64,000 nucleotides of DNA from Primula veris (lineage: Eukaryota > Streptophyta > Magnoliopsida > Ericales > Primulaceae): assembly GCA_963682055.1 (NCBI GenBank), contig OY821742.1, positions 30,041,060-30,105,059 of the forward strand, read 5' to 3'. The stretch's first letter is position 1; every line of letters begins with the position of its first letter. Positions 1 to 11,788 of the stretch are shown one piece after another. Position numbers and translations under genes: made by a program. The notes below the pieces were generated by a model, which was given only the letters and a program-made list of their open reading frames with translations, was not told the DNA's origin and did not search any database.

Positions 1-326
1 AAAATGATCAGTCGACAGTCATATTGGGTCGACTATTCTTGCGAACAATTAAAGCTACCCTTGATTACGAGAAGGATACACCCACTATAAGCAGAGGAGA
101 GAAGACGCTAACCTTGAAAATGAGCATGAGATCTAAGAAACCAAAGAGGTGTCACACTAACCATGCAAATGTAGTTCTCATTGAAGTAGACGAGTCGGAA
201 GAGGCACTCATAAATAAGGCAAATAATAAGCTTAAGAAGAAGAAAATGCCTTATTGGAGAAGAAATAAAAAAAATGTAGAAAAGGTGCCGGAAACACCTA
301 AGGAGAAAGGGGAGAAGCTCAAATAA
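1..326 (+). pseudogene. Ty3/gypsy retroelement protease C-terminal remnant, 5' end outside window
   Basis: The reading frame is open from the first base of the window to a stop at 324-326, so its real start lies upstream. The first residues read VILGRLFLRTIKA, which matches the ILGRPFL segment near the C-terminus of retropepsin-like aspartic proteases in plant Ty3/gypsy polyproteins, especially the Athila/Tat type. After it comes a lysine-rich tail (residues about 50-100), which is linker-like. The catalytic DTG/DSG part is not in the window. No reverse transcriptase follows where it should, so the polyprotein is broken. The clade is an inference from one short motif; membership of a gypsy polyprotein is fairly sure. 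Confidence 0.55.
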
Positions 327-826
327 TTACCCAAAAGAAACCCGTAAAAGCTTGAAACTATAGGGATAGAAGAGTTGTCAAGGACGACAATCTTGTGAGA
401 AGAGCTCTATTCACAGACGAAGAGGATGCGCGACTCTGAACTTATGCGGTAAAGTTCATACGAGACGAGATGTCAAGTTTGATTGACAATGCAAAATTTG
501 ACAAGCCAGCACTCACGGAAATTGAGGAATATGGAGAAGCTTGTTTTGGAGATCTTGCACTAGAGGCACCATCATGTTTTCCAGTGGAGCATGTAGTCAA
601 AACCAACGATATGAATGAATTGTTTCCATTAGTAAGGAGTGTGACCGAGGAAGAATTCATCAAGAGTAATATGACTTGAGAAGTGTTGCAAAAAGACCCT
701 CATTACATGCATGCTGTTGTATCACGACTTGTATACCCTAATGGATTACCACTCCACTTTCCAAATTATATGGGAAGGTTTCACAAGCTGCTACGCAATC
801 GATCCACAGAATAAATTGATTATCCG
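327..826 (+). other. degraded retroelement spacer with a short unrecognised frame
   Basis: This stretch lies between two protease-like remnants. It contains one short open frame (470-679, 69 codons) rich in acidic residues that I do not recognise. It looks like decayed polyprotein linker rather than an independent gene, because stops interrupt the frames on both sides and no catalytic motif is visible. Confidence 0.3.
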
Positions 827-1177
827 ATGGTAACTATGGTCATAGACAACTACCCCATGGACAGAGTCTTGATAGATACGGGGGCATTTGCAAATGTAAT
901 GTCCACTAAGATCTTCTATGGGCTTGGCCTCACTAAGCTACATACCTATGACAAAAGGATAATGATGGTCAACGGTCAAAAGTTAGGGAAGGCTCAGAGA
1001 ATAGACAAGGAGTTAAGTTGTCAAATTGGTGACTTTATATATATCTTAAACTTTATTGTCTATGATATACCTCTTGAGCAATCTCAGCACCGACTTAACA
1101 TAATCATATTGGGAGCGCCATTCTTGAAGGCATCACAAGACATCTTCAACTTCAAGGAGCAGGACGTGACTATATAG
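827..1177 (+). pseudogene. Ty3/gypsy aspartic protease (retropepsin) domain remnant
   Basis: The 116-codon frame contains VLIDTGAFANVMS, the active-site DTG loop of a retropepsin (residues about 14-26), and IIILGAPFL near residue 93, the second conserved segment of the fold. In Ty3/gypsy elements this protease cleaves the Gag-Pol polyprotein. Here it stands alone: stops lie on both sides and no RT, RNase H or integrase follows on the same strand. It is the second protease-like remnant within 1.2 kb. The DTG triad is intact, but I infer a dead fragment because the flanking polyprotein is gone. Confidence 0.7.
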
Positions 1178-3785
1178 TGCGGAAATAAGTACCTGACTTT
1201 CAGGATTCCATCTTTTATGGGAGGAATTCAGTGTTTTCACAACACATCATCCCGGAAGCTCTCATGGAGTACCGTCGCACTATGCACATCAGACTTCTTC
1301 AACATATCAAGCAAGGTGATGATGTTTATTTTCCTAGACCCGCATCTTTCAAGTATGAAAATCAACATGGACGATATTAAGGAGGAGGATCCCGAGAAAG
1401 ACCCTGAGGAGAATCAGACATTAGTCACGAATAGTGACAAGGTAGGAAAGGACGAAGGTACTCCTGCTTCCATCTAATTCCACCACCATTCCACCATCAC
1501 TTCCATATGTAAAAATCCGCCTTTTATTTTTGTATATATATTGTCTTGCATTTAGTCCACATGGAGTCTATTTGGGTTGACCAACTCCGATTTTGTTTAC
1601 TTCTCCCACCAGTGAGGAGACTGTCAGTTTTAATTGGGCGGAGTGGATACATCTTCATTGGTCACTCACGGAAATGGGGAGAATTTTTCAAAAATTGTGA
1701 ATATATGTGTTTTTCTTAGTTATTTAAAACCCTATTTTTTTTTTATATATACGAAAAAAAATCCAAAAAACAATTAGCAAAACCGAAAAAATACAAAAAA
1801 TATTTTGAGTCTTTATTTTCATCTCTTACTTTGAAGAACTTTTAGGAGTTCTTAGGTTTTATAAACGATTTTCTGCCACCCTTGCATTTTATATGGTACT
1901 TTAGTGTTTATATTAGACAACCATAAGGATTTTTGGAAGAATTAATCAGAATTGAGGCCTTGCGGACCTGACCGATCAACCGACTACAGATTTGGATCAG
2001 AGTTGATTTTCTAAAAAATTAGCTGTTCACTCCACCTTATTGCCACACAAAAAGGTGTATTTACTCTATAACTCTGCTTTTCTTAATTTTTTTAAATACT
2101 TATTGTGTTTAGGCTATCGTGTTGCATTGTGAATAGCTGTGTGAGGATTGCATAAGAAAAAAAATGAAAATGAAAAAATTGTTTGATACTTGTTGGAGGG
2201 AGTCAAGGCATGTTTATATCTTATAGTTTACATTGTTTGACACACTCTCTATTGTAGTTTTTTATTTTTCGAAAGTTCGATCAATATGAGTATTAACCTC
2301 TTAGCAAACAAAGTTGAAATTGCAATTAGATACAAACTGAAATAAAGTTTAAAATGAAGTAAAAAGCAGTTATAAACGTTAAACTAAGCGCAACTTTATG
2401 ATTAAACATTGAGTTATCAAAAAGCTAGAATTACGTAGAGCACTTTTTAGGACCTTCATACACATGACTGTGGGTGGGGGGCACTATATATGACCTAGTT
2501 CTAGGATTTCTTACCGTGGGTTACATCAGGGTACTCAGAGATTTGAGAGTCCCCACTAAATACAGCCGAGTTGCTTAAAGTAAGCCGGATACCGAAATGG
2601 TCAAGTAGGAGTTACGCGACATCGACATTATTGCATTTTTGACGATTTAGAGTTGTCTCCAATATTGACTTCGACACACTTATTCAATTGGGAGAAGTTT
2701 TACGAGACGACATTTATTTTGAGCATTCGACACGGATTTATGGATTTCACGCGATCATTTTATTTTTATCGCTTTATGTGGTTAGTCAGTAGTACTTTGT
2801 TGATAAGACATTGAGGCAAATTCTCGATAGATAATTTTGAGTTGTACACTGCTTTATTAGGCCATTTCAATAATATCTGGGAACTATACCCGATCTAAAA
2901 AAAAAAGTGATATGAAAAAAAAGAAGAAAAAATAAAATAAAAAAATCGAAGTGACTTGATAGGCCAGCAATCTTGTTTATTAGCCCAAGTCATTTGTTAT
3001 TACACTTAGCAGTTTCTTTTTATTCTTCTTATATTGATATGAATTGTATTTACCGAGCATGTTTATAAGCTCGAGTTCATTTTGTTACACGTACTAGACA
3101 CTCCCAAAGGGAGTCGTGATTATTATATCACTTAGGCACTTCTATTCTTAGAAAAGTGCATTATTACATTTGATACTTCCATTTCTAGGAAGTTTTATTT
3201 TCGTTTTTTTGGAGACGACACCAACACCGAGCATATAAGTTCGAGGCATATTTTCGACATCGACATTAGCACCACTTGGCTGATTCTTCACCAACATAGA
3301 AGGCTTGACCATTAGGAGTCTAGCAAACGTCTAGGTAGATTCAATAAGCCATATCAACCCCGGACGAACATCCAAAGGAGTGTTTTTGAGTGATTGAGTG
3401 ATGTGTCAGATGTGAACGAGGCAAATATGAGTACTCTATTTGATTGCTAGTTAGTAGTAAATTCGGTTGATTATAAGGGCATGTTCTAGTTGACTTTTGT
3501 ACTTATTTTTTTCCGCCTCTATTTCTTTTAGTGATTGTACTCTTTGTGTCGTTGTAGTAAATCATCACGAGACAAAACTCGTCATTTTAAAAGGTTTAAC
3601 GGCTTGTTGCATATGCTAAATGTAATCGTGTTTTCTACAACAGTGGTTTATCCTTAATTTTATCGCATTTAGTTTTAGGCTAGTTAGTGCACTAAACTCA
3701 AAAGGAAAAATAATTTTTAAAAAGACAATCAACAAACTTTACTTATTTGTTATCGCTTCCAACGCTCGAGACAAGCATTAAGCTA
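1178..3785 (+). mobile_element. non-coding internal part of Ty3/gypsy element (RT and integrase missing)
   Basis: This 2.6-kb stretch runs from the protease remnant to the polypurine tract at 3786. It has a short acidic frame (1217-1477) and A-rich runs, but no RT (YXDD), RNase H or integrase signature in any frame that I can follow. Either the catalytic part of pol was deleted or this is a non-autonomous derivative with a long 3' untranslated region, as in Athila-like elements. The left edge of the 34-kb tandem duplication falls inside it, near 1743. Confidence 0.5.
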
Positions 3786-3796
3786 GTTGGGGGGTA
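3786..3796 (+). promoter_or_regulatory. polypurine tract of the Ty3/gypsy element
   Basis: The bases TTGGGGGGTA stand directly before a candidate LTR start TGATTAGGC. A G-rich tract immediately upstream of the 3' LTR primes plus-strand DNA synthesis in LTR retrotransposons. Its place and composition fit, but no second LTR is in view to confirm the boundary. The copy-2 equivalent is at 37760-37770. Confidence 0.5.
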
Positions 3797-4930
3797 TGAT
3801 TAGGCAACAAAATGGTCATTTTTAGGTATTAATATGATATGAATTAGGATAGTTTTGTTGACATTTAGGCTTGTTTAATCCACGTTTTGTGTTTTTCTGT
3901 ATTTTCCCGGTTTATTTGCAATTGTATACATCTTTGTAGAAAAAATCATGAAATTAATGCAAAAACAAGACAATGACGCAAGAAAGACCGAAAGAGGGAC
4001 CAAAAGAGAACATTTCAGAAGAGAAAGGACCTCAAAGTCAACACCAAGAAGTTATAAAATGTACTCAAGTCAAGATAAGAGGAAAATAAGATTCTAAAAG
4101 CCGACATGACTGGTCAGGTTGGCCGGTCATGTGCCATTATATTTTAAATTTTGGATAAGATAAAGTTTGTTATGATTTGATAAGTTTATATAGATCTCTC
4201 CTATTCCAAAAATACAACATTTCACAATATTTTTCAGAGACTTTTCATCACAAATTCGTTCCAAAGAGAGAGGAAAGAAAAATACATTAAAATTGAGAGT
4301 TTGTGCACGAATTCTCCGTTTTATCGTAAGATCATCTCTTGTTCGTACTTTTTACGTTGCTTTTTGGGTATTTCCTTTGCTTTTACTGCATGCTTACATA
4401 TGTTTGCATGTTTTAAATCATTAATCTTATCTCTCGCATGCAAAACTAGTAAAAACAAATCGGTAACGTCGTATATGCTAGTTACAGATTAATTAACGCC
4501 GCATGTTGAAGAACGTAACTTGTTAATAATTTGGAAAGCCTTTAAAATAACCTAATAATATGATATTTAGTAGTTTTAAAACCCCCGAGGAACGAGCCAT
4601 TGGATTGACAACCCAACCGCTAACGCTCTCCTCGTTACTAATTAATTGACACCTAATTAGTAAAACTCCTCTAAAATTATCGTTGCCAACAACCACACGG
4701 TTTCACGGACGATAATCTTGTTGTACTTCCCAAGGAAAATAACTCTACTACCCTCGTGCTCCTGCGAGTACTTTTAGTGCGTAGGGAAAAATTACGGACC
4801 GAAAGGGCCGACAGACAATGTCCAGTTACTCTCAGTTTTTAGGTGACTTTCCACCGATCTTGAGAGGAATAATTATTACTGAGGCGTTAGGGTTTGCGAA
4901 TTTTAGATTGGTTGGGTGATTGGCTGGTGG
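3797..4930 (+). mobile_element. probable 3' LTR of Ty3/gypsy element, copy 1
   Basis: The LTR is inferred to start with TGATTAGGC right after the polypurine tract. A TATA-like GTTTATATAGATC near 4184 followed by an A-rich leader would fit the promoter and start of R. The right end is not resolved: I find no clear CA terminus with a target duplication, and 4930 is a guess taken from where the leader-like sequence gives way to generic AT-rich DNA. The 5' LTR would lie left of the window. Confidence 0.4.
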
Positions 4931-5254
4931 CTAGGGGAGGAGAGACAATACGATTTCTCTCTCTTTCTTCTGGTCCAGGTGGAAATGAAGAGGCTAGAAG
5001 GGGACAGTTGGCTTATTACAGAAGAATTACACATGCGGCCCCTCAAGTTACCCTCAAAAATTAATTGAACCCTGTGTTTTTAAATTGCGACTTTTATTAG
5101 TAATTCGTGTAACAAGTATTACTTTTGTTCTATTTGATCTCATATTTTGGAGATCTGGCTGTAACAATACTCTATTTTCTTTTTGTGGGTTCGTTTCCCC
5201 TCTTTTTCTATTCTAGTAAAAAAAATGGGGTTGATATTTGGTTAATCACTTATT
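4931..5254. other. no gene seen
   Basis: AT-rich DNA between the gypsy 3' LTR and block A. I see no coding frame, RNA gene or clear element end. Confidence 0.5.
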
Positions 5255-6257
5255 ACGCTTACAAATTACAATATGCACCCTAACAAGCCCATGCGGACTT
5301 TCTTGTACTTTTAAACAAGTATTGTTAGTTGATATTTGGTAAATCACTTATTTGGTCATAAAAGCTGGTAGCTTGATTATCTGTGAAAACAGTTGTCTCT
5401 ATCTTCTTCTGCTTATTTCTCCGCCTCATTCCCTATCATTTCAGTTAAAACTACTTCTGCTGTCAAATGAAATATTATTCAAAGTTAAAGCAATTATAAA
5501 GAAGAGACTAAGATCCGCTGTAAATAGCCATTTATATCTAGGGTTAAACAAATAGAATATTTTTCGAAAAAATGAGTCACAATCGAATGATTTTCATTCA
5601 TTTTGGTCTAATGAAGTAGCGAGCCACATTTAAAAGAGAAAGAACAAAAACACAGAAGAAATACGCAAAGCAGAAACGAGAAAAAGTTGGGCATAATCAT
5701 AAAAGAATAGGGAACACGGGAGGGATGACTGTACTAATTGTTAAAAAATTAACATAACTCTACTTTAAAAAAGGATTCTTTTAGGACAATATAACTTTCA
5801 CAACCACATAACTTGTGAAAGGAATTATTATGTGGTTCAAACGACGATATCATTTTTTGCAGATTCTTACAAGAATGTAACTAAAAGGAGTTATTATGTG
5901 GTACAGGTGTAAAACTTTCAGACTCACATTCCACAATATCACAAAATTTTACATAACTTGTAAATGTGTGCCAAATTACTAATAGAGTTACACTAGCTTC
6001 TTATTGGTATATATAGTTACAAATAGCTAGTTTCATGCCATAAGTTCATTACCTCAACACATATTGTTTTCATCACTAGCGTAGTTCAAATTGGACAGAA
6101 AAGAATCATCGTATGTCTTTCCAGATTGTGGTAAGTTTTAGTTAGTGTTTTCCCTACATGCATATACACATTCTGTTAGTTCAATCAGTGCCAATTTGAT
6201 GATTACTTAAACCAAAATCATGATCAAATATCATAAAGGCGTCATGATCACACTTAC

Positions 6258-6337
6258 CTAGCCCTTTGGTTTTGAAACCAAACTTCCACTTGTCTAGTCT
6301 GCAGACTCAGCTGCCTCGCCAACGCCATATTCTGACT
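6258..6337 (-). pseudogene. HD-Zip class II homeobox exon 2 (homeodomain helix 3), block A
   Basis: The minus strand reads MALARQLSLQTRQVEVWFQNQRAR after a CAG acceptor and ends at an AG|GTAAGT donor. This is the third helix of a plant HD-Zip II homeodomain, which contacts DNA in the major groove. The usual WFQNRRAR reads WFQNQRAR here, so an arginine has become glutamine. HD-Zip II proteins are nuclear transcription factors of the shade and auxin response. The next exon lies upstream in plus coordinates at 6740, that is, before it on the minus strand, so the exon order is scrambled and this is a stranded exon. No exon 1 exists in block A. Confidence 0.75.
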
Positions 6338-6739
6338 CTGGCAACACCAGAAACACAGAGCATAAACGTAAGCAAAAAACTACCTTTAGAGCAATCTATG
6401 AATTCACATATTTACTAATGCGCCCTATTTAATTATATTTGTAGTTATCATTGCACAGTAATAATATGGGCATAATAGTATCTTAAACAATTCATGATAT
6501 TTTAAAAAGATAACAGACTAGTTGGCCTACCAAATCTAGTCTGAATGAACTGGAAAGGTTCAACCAAACAAGGCTCTAGTAAGGAAACTGCAAAACAAAT
6601 GATCATCGCAGTTTTTAGTCGACCAAAACATACCTACTTCACTATATACATAGTCCTCATTCACTTATTCCTAACCAAAATTATATTTACCCTTTCCAAT
6701 CTTTGCAATTTACATTTCTGTCCTTAGCCAACACACCAA

Positions 6740-6968
6740 TTACACACAAGGACGGCAGGTCCTCAGTCGGTTGATGAGCCAATTAGCAGTCGTTGTTTTC
6801 TGTTCTGATGCAATGGGTGAAGATTTTAGGACTTCACCCACACGCTCGCATTTAGGGCACATGGTGATCTCAGTGACTTCTTTCTGTAGCCGACGATTCT
6901 CCTCGGCCAGATCTTCACACCACCTCTTCAAGTATGCACAATCCACCTCCGTCTTCTTGAACTTTGTA
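6740..6968 (-). pseudogene. HD-Zip class II exon 3 (leucine zipper and CPxCE motif), block A
   Basis: The minus strand encodes [28 protein letters not shown], the start of the leucine zipper that lets HD-Zip II proteins dimerise. It is followed by MCPKCERVG, the CPxCE motif typical of the class. The link between zipper and CPKCE is shortened relative to the block B copy, which keeps ELRAHKYFANTQPPTTLT. The tail continues past the motif to a stop at 6740. The splice acceptor is damaged: GATTTCGGTACAAAG stands where a CAG acceptor is expected. With no homeodomain exon before it on its strand, it is a gene fragment. Confidence 0.75.
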
Positions 6969-7742
6969 CCGAAATCATGAAACAAACTTGATTATATTTT
7001 CAGTCACCATTGTAAAATATAGGTATCATTAATACTGATTTAATTTTATGATAGTATGTTATTAGTGTTCAGGCCTCACGGCCCCATGGTACTAGTCCAA
7101 AAGCCATCACAATCCTCCTTGAATGTGAGCGTAATTGCATACGTAAAAATACTTAAGTGTCTAGACTACGCATGAATGAGAAGCACATCTACTCTTTGTA
7201 ATAACTCAAAGATTATAGTGATTTAGAGTCATCAATAAATAGAAAAATAGAAGGCTATTTACATGTAAAGATACAAAACAAACAGTGGTAAATTTCAGCT
7301 ACATCATTTGGTATATATGCAATTTAATTATAAACTTGAAAGTTAACATTTCTGAAAAGCAAATTAACGTATTAATAAAAGAGTAATCATAAGATATATC
7401 TAATCATAAAGCATCCGCATTGCCATGATACTAAGCCAAGTTTAGAAATAGTTAGGAACAGAATAAAATTGAATAAAGTAGATATATCATGCATAAAAAA
7501 TATGTGTAACTTGGAAACTTACAGATGACACTAGTCACTGGATTATATAAACTTTACAAATCATAAACCAAAATGACAAAAACAATTTAATTACTCACCC
7601 AAGTCCAAACCAAAATTCAAGGATAATAAGAAAGGAAAAAGGGTCGAATTGGTCAACGTAGTAAGAACTTGTCTTCTAAGCTCTTAAGAACTTTATCGTA
7701 CTTTCAAACAACTAATAAATCATGTGAGAGAAAGAAAATATT

Positions 7743-7870
7743 ACCGCTTATCTGGTAATTCACTTATTCGCTTCCTGAAAATATGTATTTTTATTTGATT
7801 TGCTTCATCCTCTTCGTCGGTATCTTCCATCACTTCCACACCTGTCACTGATGTCGAAACAGACTTCTTA
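7743..7870 (-). pseudogene. small exon-like frame ending RISELPDKR, possibly F-box start, block A
   Basis: The minus strand reads GVEVMEDTDEEDEANQIKIHIF followed by RKRISELPDKR and then a stop. The same frame is kept in block B (17277-17390) despite many substitutions around it. RISELPD resembles the first residues of many plant F-box domains (DRISELPDEIL), but the box ends after a few residues. I cannot tell whether it belonged to the HD-Zip gene, an F-box gene or neither. Confidence 0.25.
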
Positions 7871-8067
7871 TCTAACCCAAGGTTTTCAGGTTAGTACATA
7901 AAAAAATGACAATGCTATAAATGATGAGAGTACCTAATAATATGACTTTGCTATAAATGCTTAGATGATTTTTCAAGAATGTATACATAATTACGATCTG
8001 GTTACGTGGTGTAGAAAGACTATTGATGTAACAATGTCATCACCAGATCTATATTAGCTCTCAAATG

Positions 8068-9345
8068 TACTAGCTCTCAAATTTATCACCAACAGACACA
8101 AATGATAACAAATATACTTCACCAAAAAGGGTGAGCCAAAAAAAAAAAAGCACATCATTTAGATCAGTATACAGTTTGTGAAAATTCAACTGGATCTCTC
8201 TAAAAAATTGCAAAAGGTCGATTCCGACTTAGAAAATGCCATGCATACTTTTCAAGGGTTAAGAAATAAAAACCTGCTCGATAAATAAAAAATATATTTG
8301 TCAATTTAAGTGCTATCGATGATCAATACAAAGAGGAGGCGATGAATTAGACGTAAAAAAAATTAAATGTGTGATCTTGTTCATACACGACCAATATCTA
8401 TTCAGCAATTCCATACACGACGAATACTGGTCACGTCGTTTTACATATGGATTGTACAAATTGTATTAGGGGTACTAATAGTATTATTTTACCTTATTAA
8501 CAACCCCCTTATTAAATGGTACTCCCTGATTAGTAATTAGGCCAAAAGAGTATGAAAATAAGAAGGAGCCGCAATATTAGAAAGACCGATACCACCAATG
8601 GATACATGTGATGACAACAAAGTAGCACATAATTTATATGAGTATACTGTTAAGTGAAAAATTAACTGGATCTCATTAAAGTAAAAAATTGCAAAAAAGT
8701 CAACTCCGATTTCGAAAATATGTCAGGTATACTTGCCAACGATTAAGAAAATCTGCTGGACAAATAAGAAGCGATTAAGGCGGAAAAAAAAAGTCAAGTT
8801 CCGAAGGTAATCAAGTTTAGAAACTTGTGGAATCTAACTATATTGTTAATCCCAGGTTAGTAATCATCCAAAAATAACTACAAAAAGGTAAAATACACTG
8901 CAACTTTTTGCATCTAAACATTATAAGAGGGCCTTACACTTTTCTACCTTTATTTAGACAGGTGTTTTAAAATCAAATAGAATCTCAGTCTTGTAAAACC
9001 AAATCGCTTTTGTTAAACAATAAATCAAATTTCTTTTTGTTAAAAAATAAAATAAAATCCCCTCACTAAATCATTCAGTAAACAAAGCAGAGTAACATGG
9101 CACCCATAATTCATAACAATACTCAAACTCAAGTACAAGCTAGCTCTCAAATTCATCAATTAACAGATTCATAATAGAAACAATATCACCAATAGACGCA
9201 TTTTGATGTAACAAACCTAATTCACCAACACACTAGCACATCATTTGAAGAAATCTCATTAAAAAATTGCAAAAGACCAATTCCGACTTAAAAAATGTCA
9301 TGCATACTTGTTAATTGGTTACGAAATGAAATCCAATACTTTTAA
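8068..9345. repeat. three dispersed copies of a motif of about 110 bp within block A
   Basis: The string AAAAAATTGCAAAAGG, followed by TCGATTCCGACTTAGAAAATG and CATGCATACTT, occurs in diverged form near 8190, 8655 and 9250. The first and third copies also share a leader with TAGCTCTCAAAT and a tail GGTTAAGAAAT / GGTTACGAAAT. The copies are direct and about 0.5 kb apart. No coding potential is visible. The same arrangement is present in copy 2 (about 42040-43310). Confidence 0.55.
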
Positions 9346-9458
9346 ATTTAGGGTTATTCATCAATTTGGAAATTGTACGATCGATTTTTTAAAAACTTTT
9401 AAATAAGTAATCCATTAATCCAATTAGAAGGAAAGACTTATATATCTATTTAACAATA

Positions 9459-9564
9459 GTAATTTGCAAGAATTATTATCTGCCAACATATATTTAGAAT
9501 TGTAATTTACAAGAATAATTATCTGCCAACATATATTTAGAATAGTAATTTCCAAGAATTATTA
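9459..9564 (+). repeat. 43-bp tandem repeat, 2.5 units (copy 1)
   Basis: Units start at 9459, 9502 and 9545 with GTAATTTGCAAGAATTATTA, GTAATTTACAAGAATAATTA and GTAATTTCCAAGAATTATTA. Units one and two share TCTGCCAACATATATTTAGA and the third is partial. The matching array in copy 2 starts at 43431. Confidence 0.8.
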
Positions 9565-10260
9565 ACAGGTAAAATCAAACAAACCATTGCACATAGGAAC
9601 CTTAATCCTAACTCTAGATAAAATCCAATCCACTCATACGTTGCATCAAAACTGAATCGCTAAATAAAATAATAATAAATAATAATAAAAAGAAATGAAG
9701 GGTAGATTGAGATTTGAGTTCAACCTGGAAGGGGCATTTGCTAGTTGGAGTCAATATTAGTAATTATTAAGGATACAATCTAAGAAATTTTATGTAGTGC
9801 CCTATTTATATACTGATAGTAATTATTAAGGAGTCAATATTTGTATAAATTATGTGCATCAGATATTATCAAGATTTCATAAATCCCAATTGAACTTTGT
9901 ACAATCCTATTTGACTTTCTTGTTTGGCCGGTTCCATTTTTCTCTTAGTCAATTCAGACTATAAATTAATATTAAATTTCGTAGACTTATCATTTTGACT
10001 ATTTTATAGTCCTCAGGTCGCATATTATAACGTATGGGTTGCCTAACTTTTTACGAAAACTTGATTATTCCATTTGTATTTGTCAAAAATGCCCCCTAAT
10101 TTAGTAATACGAGTATTATTTTTTAGGTGAGCACGGACTCCACTGAGGAGGGAAGTTTTTAGTCAATGTATTAAGACTCATTAGCATAATGGACCTTAAG
10201 CATGCATATCTCAGCAAGCCTGGCTGCTAGGTCTAAAAGTTCATTTTGTTACTGGAGTTT

Positions 10261-10606
10261 GAGTTTTGCAAATTTTGCATGCTACTAAAATTATTTAGTT
10301 TACCGAGACACCATCTTTTACGACTTCTGTTCCACAAGCCGGACAATTATGTTAGTCCCAGCCCCGTGGATCAGTAGAGAATATTAATCTCAACTCTTAA
10401 CTAGGGCAGTTAACCAGCTTAGGTCAAAAACTCTTCTTTTTTTTTGTTTGAAGTTTGCAAAGTTTGCATGCCAATATAATTATTTAGTTTACCAGGACAC
10501 CATCTGTTACGATTTTTGTTCAACTAGCCAGAAACCTGTAGATGTCAGTCTCGGCCCAGTAATCAGTAGGAAAGATAAATCTCAGGTCTAACTGCATAGG
10601 CAATTA
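10261..10606 (+). repeat. imperfect tandem duplication, period about 189 bp (copy 1)
   Basis: Unit one starts GAGTTTTGCAAATTTTGCAT (10261) and unit two GAAGTTTGCAAAGTTTGCAT (10450). Both continue with ATTATTTAGTTTACC, ACACCATCT, TTACGA and a CAGTAG..AGAT segment. The divergence is clear, so this is an old local duplication. In copy 2 the second unit is cut by the solo LTR at 44573. Confidence 0.7.
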
Positions 10607-11788
10607 CGTTACTCCTATTATGTATATCTCATCAACTCGGACATTCCAGACAATCTAAATAAAACTTAAATGTAATTTTTGTTCTGAAATTTAGCAAGTT
10701 AAAGTTTTGGATCCTTGTTATCTATATGCTTATTGTGGTAGTCGTAAAACATGAGAGTGTTATCAGCTTGGTTTTGTAAAGTGCACAGAAACCATGGTAA
10801 ACTCGTGCAGATATAAAAATTTAAACCCCTTCTGAAAAGTTTTAGTTAATTATAGTCTTGAAAGCAAACTATATCGGAATTATTTCAGGATTGATATCAG
10901 ATATCTTATAGTCATAAAACTACTTATTAAAGCCATCATTATTGATCCTCTCTTTAGATTTCGGAGTCTAGCGTGTAAGTAGTGTAACTAAAGAAAAGCT
11001 AGAAAGCGGTGTTTCAAGAAAAAAGTATTATCAGTTCTTAACTTGTTTTCATTTCATAATTATTCATTTTAATCTGGCATTAATATTTCGCATTATGTTA
11101 CTTATGTAGTAGGCCATCACAGGATAAATTTGGGTTTTACTCAAGTATATAGATATGTTTTATTTTATAAGAGTAAACCACAGTTTGATGGAACAACTAT
11201 CAATGGTTTAGGCCAATTAGAAGTCGGCCTATTGTTTTCACTATGTAAGAAACACATGACAGTTTGAAACTTCAATTTTTGTGTCCTTTTAAAAAAAAAA
11301 AAAAAACTCACAGGCCATGAATTACTATTATGTTGGTGAAAATACACAGTATGAATTTCCTTGTCTTCTTTTTCTTTCCGGCAAGTAAGAAAAAATTATA
11401 TTCAAAAATAAAAAAAAAGCCTGGATCAGTACAAGTCACTGCCCCAAGAAGCTCAAAGAGCAGTTGGTATAATTACAATATATGTGACATAATCTCATTA
11501 TACCAAACCAACAAGACGGGGCACAATCATTAGCTTTCAAGGTTAACAAGCAATCATTATAATGAACTTAATCTAAACTCTAAAGTCCGTCTTCATTTCA
11601 AAAGGAAGAACGGTGAGAATTCTCTATTTTCTAGGAAAAAACTTGGATTCAACTGTCTTTCGATACAGACAATTAACGTCACTGACTGCATATCTTGTTA
11701 CTAGTGAAGCACATTTGAGGTTATTATTAGCCTAATTTACAAGCAGATACTTGACGATTTTACAATACATTATTCCGATAACATTTTT
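10607..11788. other. no gene seen between blocks A and B
   Basis: About 1.2 kb of AT-rich DNA. Short frames of about 60 codons occur on both strands around an A-run at 11290, but they overlap each other, are low in complexity and match nothing I know. Confidence 0.5.

Larger units (their letters stand above)
5255..10135. repeat. old paralogous block A (copy 1)
   Basis: Block A shares ordered but diverged sequence with block B (11789-19130). The match starts at ACGCTTAC before ATATGCACCCTAACAAGCCC and continues through GGTCATAAAAGCTGGTAGC, the HD-Zip exon 2 and exon 3 regions, GTACTAGTCCAAAAGCC (about 7089 and 16538), the short frame near 7745 and 17280, and CACGGACTCCAC (about 10133 and 19110). 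A lacks HD-Zip exon 1, the AT-rich tract and the matK piece found in B. Divergence and indels are much greater than between the two 34-kb copies, so this duplication is older. Confidence 0.75.

Noticed and set aside
4301..4492. 63-codon frame in the gypsy LTR (also at 38275)
   Set aside because: Inside the LTR leader region and without a motif; identity between copies only reflects the recent duplication.
6771..6980. 69-codon plus-strand frame (also at 40744)
   Set aside because: Antisense to the leucine-zipper exon, which is the recognisable coding strand.
11165..11533. Pair of 60-67-codon frames around an A-run (also at 47278-47646)
   Set aside because: Low-complexity K- and F-rich translations, with no homology that I recognise.
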